64,000 nt of DNA, taken from positions 71,741-135,740 of the forward strand of contig DDBH01000018.1 in the NCBI GenBank assembly GCA_002333405.1, written 5' to 3'. The DNA comes from Micrococcales bacterium UBA2037. Lineage in GTDB: Bacteria; Actinomycetota; Actinomycetes; Actinomycetales; Microbacteriaceae. Of the stretch, positions 60,071 through 64,000 are shown in pieces (position 1 is the first letter of the stretch; each line of letters starts with the position of its first letter). Under the pieces are notes generated by a model. That model ran no database searches. It was given only the letters and a program-made list of their open reading frames with translations, and was not told where the DNA came from. Made by a program: the position numbers and the translations under genes.

Positions 60071-61282
60071 TTGTCAGCACGGGAAAGAGCACTTGCGCTT
60101 CGCGCCCGCTGGGCGCTGCCCTGGATCTTTTTCTTGATGGGATTGACCTCAATGGCTTGGGTGCCAAGAATCCCAGAAATCAAAAACTCACTGGGATTAT
60201 CAGATGGTGAGTTTGGTCTGGTGCTGGTTTCATCAAGCGTTGGAGCAGTAATTGGCGCCCAGCTGGCTGGGCACCTGATTCAACTGATTGGCTCCAGAAA
60301 CCTAATGCGGTTTGCTCAAACGACACTGCCTTTGGGAGTGCTGCTGATGGGATTCTCGCCAAACGTGTTCGTGTTGGCACTGGGTTTGTTCTTCATGGGC
60401 CTAGGTAGTGCTTCGATGGACATCCCTGGTAATGCTCAGGCAGTTGTAATCGAAAAGCTAATTGGCAGGAAGTTCTTGGCCTCTCTGCATGGAGCCTGGA
60501 GCATCGGCACCTTTGCAGCAGCGCTGATTGGCGGTGCTGTTGCAACCTTTGTTTCACCGGCCGTCAACCTTGGTGTGTTGGCTGCAATTGGACTAATCAT
60601 CTTCATTCCACTTACGGAGCGGATGCTCGATGCAACCCGCGATGAACACCTAGGTGATGAGGGTAAAGATGCGAAGCGAATTCCCTGGTTTCGATCAAAG
60701 GTGAATCTGCTCTGGGTATTTGCCTTCGGCTCTCTTGGAGCTTTGGTAGCAGAGGGAGCTTCTGCTGACTGGAGCGGCATTCTGCTAGCCGAACACATGA
60801 ACATTGAACTGGGCCTCACGGCAAGCGCTTTTGCCTCGTCTTCGCTTTCCATGATCATCAGCCGCTTCACGGCTGATGCGCTCATGGAGCGCTTTGGTGC
60901 TGCGAGGGTTGTTTTCTATGGTGGTGCTTTTGGCGGGGCTATTTGGTCAGCCAGCATTTTGATTGCTGTGCCGCTGAGCCAAACAAATAATGAATCAAAC
61001 AACCTGTTGGCACTGGTTCTGATAAACATCGGCTTCTTTGCTGCAGGTGCTGGCATTGGGCCAATGTTTCCAGCCTTCATTGTTGGAGCAGCAAAAGTTC
61101 CTGGCATTCCTGCCTCACTTGGAATTGCCAGGATTAGCGTGATCTCCATTGCCGGTTATTTCCTGGGTCCAACCATCACCGGTTTCATTTCAGAGCTAAC
61201 GAGCCTGCCAACTGCATTTATGTATCCAGGTATTGCGCTGATTGTTGCAGGCATTGCAGGCAGAGGGCTTAGAACCAAATGA
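60071..61282 (+). CDS. MFS transporter
   Basis: 403 residues, 12 TM helices. Start taken at TTG 60071 with AGGAG five nt before it rather than at 60023, as this gives a normal N-terminus (SARERALALRARWALPWIFFLMGLTSMAWVPRIPEIK). The AWVPRIPEIKxxLGLSDGEFGLVL block is typical of the YbjJ/fucose-permease-like group of MFS carriers. Substrate unknown. Confidence 0.82.
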   Translation: MSARERALALRARWALPWIFFLMGLTSMAWVPRIPEIKNSLGLSDGEFGLVLVSSSVGAVIGAQLAGHLIQLIGSRNLMRFAQTTLPLGVLLMGFSPNVFVLALGLFFMGLGSASMDIPGNAQAVVIEKLIGRKFLASLHGAWSIGTFAAALIGGAVATFVSPAVNLGVLAAIGLIIFIPLTERMLDATRDEHLGDEGKDAKRIPWFRSKVNLLWVFAFGSLGALVAEGASADWSGILLAEHMNIELGLTASAFASSSLSMIISRFTADALMERFGAARVVFYGGAFGGAIWSASILIAVPLSQTNNESNNLLALVLINIGFFAAGAGIGPMFPAFIVGAAKVPGIPASLGIARISVISIAGYFLGPTITGFISELTSLPTAFMYPGIALIVAGIAGRGLRTK

Positions 61283-61295
61283 CCAAAAGACCAAG

Positions 61296-61307
61296 TAGCG
61301 TTGTTTT
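61296..61307 (+). promoter_or_regulatory. Leaderless-type promoter of the small membrane protein gene
   Basis: TAGCGT (61296-61301), 6 nt, then ATG at 61308. Confidence 0.5.
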
Positions 61308-61472
61308 ATGAGCAACAAGTTGGTGCTAACAATCTATGCGGCTGTCTTTGCTGCAACCATCTGGAGCTATGACCTCTACAAAGACAGCACAATTGCGGTG
61401 GCACTGGCAGCTGCTGTAATCACTATTGGTGGGTTGGTTGCGTGGCTGGTTTCAGCACGCGGCAAACAGTAG
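61308..61472 (+). CDS. Small two-helix membrane protein
   Basis: 54 residues, ATG 61308: MSNKLVLTIYAAVFAATIWSY, short loop DLYKDS, second helix TIAVALAAAVITIGGLVAWLV, end SARGKQ. Two TM segments with a short loop. Starts 26 bp after the MFS gene, has its own TANNNT-N6-ATG element and is followed by a strong terminator. No family recognised. Confidence 0.65.
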   Translation: MSNKLVLTIYAAVFAATIWSYDLYKDSTIAVALAAAVITIGGLVAWLVSARGKQ

Positions 61473-61492
61473 CCCTGAGAATTATTTAATGA

Positions 61493-61521
61493 CTAACCCC
61501 CTGGCGAAGCCAGGGGGTTAG
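61493..61521. terminator. Bidirectional terminator hairpin
   Basis: CTAACCCCCTGGC (61493-61505) pairs perfectly with GCCAGGGGGTTAG (61509-61521) around a GAA loop: a 13-bp stem between two converging units. It can stop transcription from both sides. Confidence 0.85.
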
Positions 61522-61550
61522 TGGTTATTGAACTACTAAGTAAGTGTTAC

Positions 61551-62153
61551 TTACTTGGTGGTTAGGTTGATTGTGTCCATTAGTACGCGGTCGATGTAGA
61601 TGCGAACTGCAACATCTACGCCTGCACCGGTGAACTCAACTACACGCTCGAAGTCAGAAGCAAGTGCTGGTACAACTACCCAGTCCTTACCAACCTTCGC
61701 GCTCATTCTCTGACCTGCGTAGCCCTTGAATGAACCAGCGTTTACCCTCTGGGTTTTTGGAGCTGAGCCCAGCGTTACAGTCTTCGAGACTGTAATGTTC
61801 TTGACATCATCGGTTAGGATTCCATCTCCATCTAGGTCGTAGTTGACAGTAACAGCACCTGAACCAGAGTCGTTTGATCCCAGCAAAACGCTGAAGGTTA
61901 GCTGTCCTGCAGCGTTGGTGTCGGTTGGCAGAGCGCCAAATACGATTCCAGGGCCGCTGTAGGTAACAGGTACGTCACCGGAGGTAGCGTCAACAGGGTT
62001 GCCGAACACATCCGTGATAGTCGCGGCTACCTTGAAAGTGCTGCCCTTGGTGTTGGCACCAGGCAACAGGCAGTGTTGAAGGCCAGAACCCTTGGGCTGT
62101 TGCCTGATGGCCTGGAGTTGATGGTCTAATCGGCTGCTAGCTCTGTCAGCCAC
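61551..62153 (-). pseudogene. C-terminal fragment of a large surface protein (Ig-like domain plus shared C-terminal module)
   Basis: The frame from GTG 62153 gives 200 residues. Residues about 36-125 form an Ig-like domain (KVAATITDVFGNPVDATSGDVPVTYSG ... TVNYDLDGDGILTDD). Residues about 137-200 (VNAGSFKGYAG, SAKVGKDWVVVP, FTGAGVDVAVRIYIDRV, LTTK) match the C-terminal module of the subtilase at 12037. There is no signal peptide and the first 30 residues look out of frame, so this is probably the tail of a longer adhesin-like gene whose front was lost. Confidence 0.6.
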
Positions 62154-62278
62154 TACCTGGTAGTAACCAAATCAGTTCTCAAGAAAGCACCGTTCAAATA
62201 CAGGTGAACATAGATCCGGTATCCGGCGCCGGGTGCAGGTGAGTCTTGGCTCAGCATCCAACGAATCCGGCGCAACAT
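62154..62278 (-). pseudogene. Second remnant of the shared C-terminal module
   Basis: About 41 codons ending TAG at 62154-62156 read MLSQDSPAPGAGYRIYVHLYLNGAFLRTDLVTTR-like text, similar to the last 35 residues of the subtilase and of the fragment at 61551. The GTG used by the neighbouring frame overlaps this stop. It implies that two related surface-protein genes once lay in tandem. The gap to 62435 shows only the palindrome CGGTTAACCG (62328-62337). Confidence 0.5.
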
Positions 62279-62435
62279 AGTGCTTAAAAACTAACGGACC
62301 ACATATACGGACAGCGTTAATATGTTCGGTTAACCGAAGGTAATTTGTACATTGCCAAGTTCAATCGCCCGACAATAATCACAGGTCAGGAAAATCTGAG
62401 TTCACGAGCTGCTTCGCAGCGAAGAGAACCTGGCT

Positions 62436-63416
62436 TTAGATCCAGCGCGAAGCCTGGTATTCAGCATGCACGGTCCGATAGGTTCCTGACTTACCGCGAA
62501 TCACCAATGACTCCGTGGTTATCAGGTCACCCTTTTTTCTAACCCCCGACATCAACGCGCCATCAGTGACACCGGTTGCAACAAAGAAGGTGTTGTCTGA
62601 GGCAACCATGTCATTCATTTCATAAACATGGTCGAAGAGCAGGCCTGCCGCCTTGCCCCCTGCTCTCTCAACACCTGAAAGCGGATGCAGGATGCCCTGG
62701 ATTTTTCCACCCAAAGCCCTGATGCCACAGGCAGTGACAATTCCTTCTGGCGAACCACCAACACCGGCACAAATATCAATTCTCGAGCTTGGCCTTGCCG
62801 CCAGAATGCCTGCTGCAACATCGCCATCTCGAAGCAGCCTGGTGCCGGCTCCGGCAGCCCGAATGTTTTCAATTAGTTCGCTGTTGTATTCGCGGTCTAG
62901 CACTGCAACCAACACTTCACCAACCGGCTTATTTGCTGCTTTGGCATACTCCCTGATGTTCTCCCCAATTGGTTGTCTGATGTCGATTACGCCAACACCT
63001 GCAGGGCCTGCAACAAGCTTGTTCATTTTGAACACAGCTGAGGCATCGAGCATCGAGCCACGGTCGGCAACTGCGATAACAGAGATCGCGTTCTGGCGCC
63101 CGGCAGCAGTCAGCGAGGTGCCATCAATTGGGTCCACTGCAATGTCAACCTTTGGACCAAGCCCGGTTCCCACCTTCTCGCCATTGAACAACATCGGGGC
63201 ATCGTCCTTCTCGCCCTCGCCAATAACCACCAAACCTTCAAAGTTCACGGTGCCAAGAAATGCCCGCATGGCATCAACCGCAGCACCATCGGCTGCATTC
63301 TTGTCACCGTGACCAATAAATGGATAGGCGCGAATGGCTGCAGCCTCAGTAGCTCTAACTAGCTCCATTGCTAGGTTGCGATCTGGGTGGAGTACTGGGT
63401 TGGTCTCTGCAGTCAT
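62436..63416 (-). CDS. glpX: Fructose-1,6-bisphosphatase class II
   Basis: Gluconeogenic hydrolysis of fructose 1,6-bisphosphate. 326 residues with GDKNAADGAAVDAMR, VVIGEGEKDDAPML, VDPIDGTSLTAAG (metal-binding core), and GVGGSPEGIVTACGIRALGG. GlpX is the usual FBPase of actinobacteria. Start supported by TATCTT-N7-ATG. Confidence 0.95.
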   Translation of the reverse strand: MTAETNPVLHPDRNLAMELVRATEAAAIRAYPFIGHGDKNAADGAAVDAMRAFLGTVNFEGLVVIGEGEKDDAPMLFNGEKVGTGLGPKVDIAVDPIDGTSLTAAGRQNAISVIAVADRGSMLDASAVFKMNKLVAGPAGVGVIDIRQPIGENIREYAKAANKPVGEVLVAVLDREYNSELIENIRAAGAGTRLLRDGDVAAGILAARPSSRIDICAGVGGSPEGIVTACGIRALGGKIQGILHPLSGVERAGGKAAGLLFDHVYEMNDMVASDNTFFVATGVTDGALMSGVRKKGDLITTESLVIRGKSGTYRTVHAEYQASRWI

Positions 63417-63429
63417 AACTATGAAGATA
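63417..63429 (-). promoter_or_regulatory. Leaderless-type promoter of glpX
   Basis: Minus strand TATCTT (63429-63424), 7 nt, then ATG at 63416; no ribosome binding site. Confidence 0.45.
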
Positions 63430-63517
63430 CTGGGCGAAACCTACGCTCTTGCAGTTTTTGCAGAAATTGAAAGAAGGTGCAGCATTTTGCATCATGGCTG
63501 GGTGCGTCTAAGGATAC

Positions 63518-64000
63518 CTAGGCGTCTGTCAACGAAAAGCTCGATGGTGCGTTGATCAGTGCCTCGAATGGGAGCTCGGCAGCCCCAAGGACTAGTAGGT
63601 TCGAACCAAGCGCGCCCTTACGAACAACAACCCGCTCGGATGCAGCAGCAAGTGAACCCTTCTTCAGCTGGGTAATCAGATTCTCCGGGGCAAAATCAAA
63701 CAGCGAAGTCAAGAATCCACCCAACACCACAACCTCCGGGTTGAAGATGTTGACCAGGGTGCTGATGCCATCTGCCAGTGAGTCGATTTGGTCCTCAATT
63801 AGGCGCTTGGCTTTTGTGGACTCGGTGGACCTGATCTCGGCATCTAGTTCTTCATCGGTCGCTACATAAAGCTTGAACATGTCAAGCAGGTCGTTTCTCC
63901 GAACCAGGGCCTCTAGGGTTCCGGGGAACCCTGAGTAGTCGACTTGCTTGGAGCTGGAGATGCGAATGTGACCAAGCTCTCCGGCATAGCCGGCAGCACC
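63518..64000 (-). CDS. ROK-family protein, C-terminal part (runs off the window)
   Basis: 161 codons are visible; the N-terminal half lies beyond the right edge. The visible start GAAGYAGELGHIRIS is the ROK signature region, followed by NIFNPEVVVLGGFLTS, typical of NagC/XylR-type regulators and glucokinases. The zinc-site Cys cluster of ROK kinases (CxCGxxGC) does not appear where it would follow (QVDYSGFPGTLEALV), so a transcriptional regulator or a variant is more likely than a standard glucokinase. Confidence 0.8.
   Translation of the reverse strand, partial: GAAGYAGELGHIRISSSKQVDYSGFPGTLEALVRRNDLLDMFKLYVATDEELDAEIRSTESTKAKRLIEDQIDSLADGISTLVNIFNPEVVVLGGFLTSLFDFAPENLITQLKKGSLAAASERVVVRKGALGSNLLVLGAAELPFEALINAPSSFSLTDA

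Noticed and set aside
62653..63312. 219-codon open frame on the plus strand opposite glpX
   Set aside because: It mirrors the whole glpX gene, is rich in Pro/Ser/Ala as expected for an antisense frame of a high-GC gene, and has no recognisable domain.

Overview
The window looks like a chromosome segment of a small freshwater actinobacterium of the family Microbacteriaceae (Luna cluster, close to Rhodoluna/Aquiluna). The grounds are an actinorhodopsin gene at 33778-34545, the actinobacterial rpoB, ftsE/ftsX and galU proteins, a mycothiol-type arsenate reductase, class II fructose bisphosphatase, DtxR-type iron box and very tight gene packing with many 1-11 bp overlaps. This assignment is from protein resemblance read by eye, not from a search.

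Layout. 1-4.4 kb: 5' part of rpoB, ftsX, ftsE and a tRNA-Ser(CGA), all on minus. 4.4-6.5 kb: CDF metal transporter, tadA and upp. 6.5-14.3 kb: an envelope polysaccharide locus (UDP-glucose dehydrogenase, two GT2 enzymes, a glycosyltransferase/pyruvyltransferase fusion, a membrane protein like half an ABC exporter) with a secreted subtilase and galU. 14.3-16.2 kb: small zinc-ribbon protein, DUF3048 lipoprotein, DedA. 16.4-19.9 kb: Fe(III) ABC importer under a DtxR-like box. 20-24.3 kb: divergent arsenic/metal locus (arsC, aquaglyceroporin / arsR, DUF4395, copZ, copA). 24.3-28 kb: hydrolase, MFS, tocopherol-cyclase-like protein, SDR. 28-31.3 kb: deoC plus two aldehyde dehydrogenase-family genes that resemble a split ALDH16. 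31.3-33.1 kb: pseudouridine catabolism (psuG, psuK). 33.1-36.7 kb: actinorhodopsin, a 37-residue membrane protein, nitroreductase, P450. 36.9-40.2 kb: CUT1 sugar ABC importer without ATPase. 40.3-43.5 kb: LLM flavoprotein, rlmN, PIN/Phd toxin-antitoxin pair, zinc ribbon.

43.5-51.4 kb is the most interesting stretch: one minus-strand block encoding a glucitol-type PTS (srlA, split srlE, srlB), gutM, a SorC-family regulator, a SAF-domain oxidoreductase of the DXR-like (DRL, COG4091) family, and E1-alpha/E1-beta/E2 of an acetoin-dehydrogenase-like complex. It lacks a sorbitol-6-P dehydrogenase. The parts fit a catabolic route in which a methyl-branched tetritol such as 2-C-methyl-D-erythritol is phosphorylated on entry, converted to 1-deoxy-D-xylulose 5-phosphate by the DRL-like enzyme running backwards, and cleaved to acetyl-CoA plus glyceraldehyde 3-phosphate. 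That is a hypothesis from gene content and chemistry; I know of no described pathway of this kind.

51.4-55.4 kb: UbiA prenyltransferase and CrtI-like oxidase (carotenoid modification), DivIVA-like coiled coil, histone-H1-like protein. 55.5-60 kb: an accessory patch of lipoproteins, DUF4349, a Cys-rich 32-residue protein, small membrane proteins and apparent gene remnants. 60-64 kb: MFS transporter, small membrane protein, wrecked surface-protein genes, glpX and a partial ROK-family gene.

A recurring feature is a TANNNT hexamer (often TAGGCT) 6-7 nt before a start codon with no ribosome binding site, pointing to many leaderless mRNAs; it helps fix several start sites and reveals a palindromic two-way promoter shared by tadA and upp.
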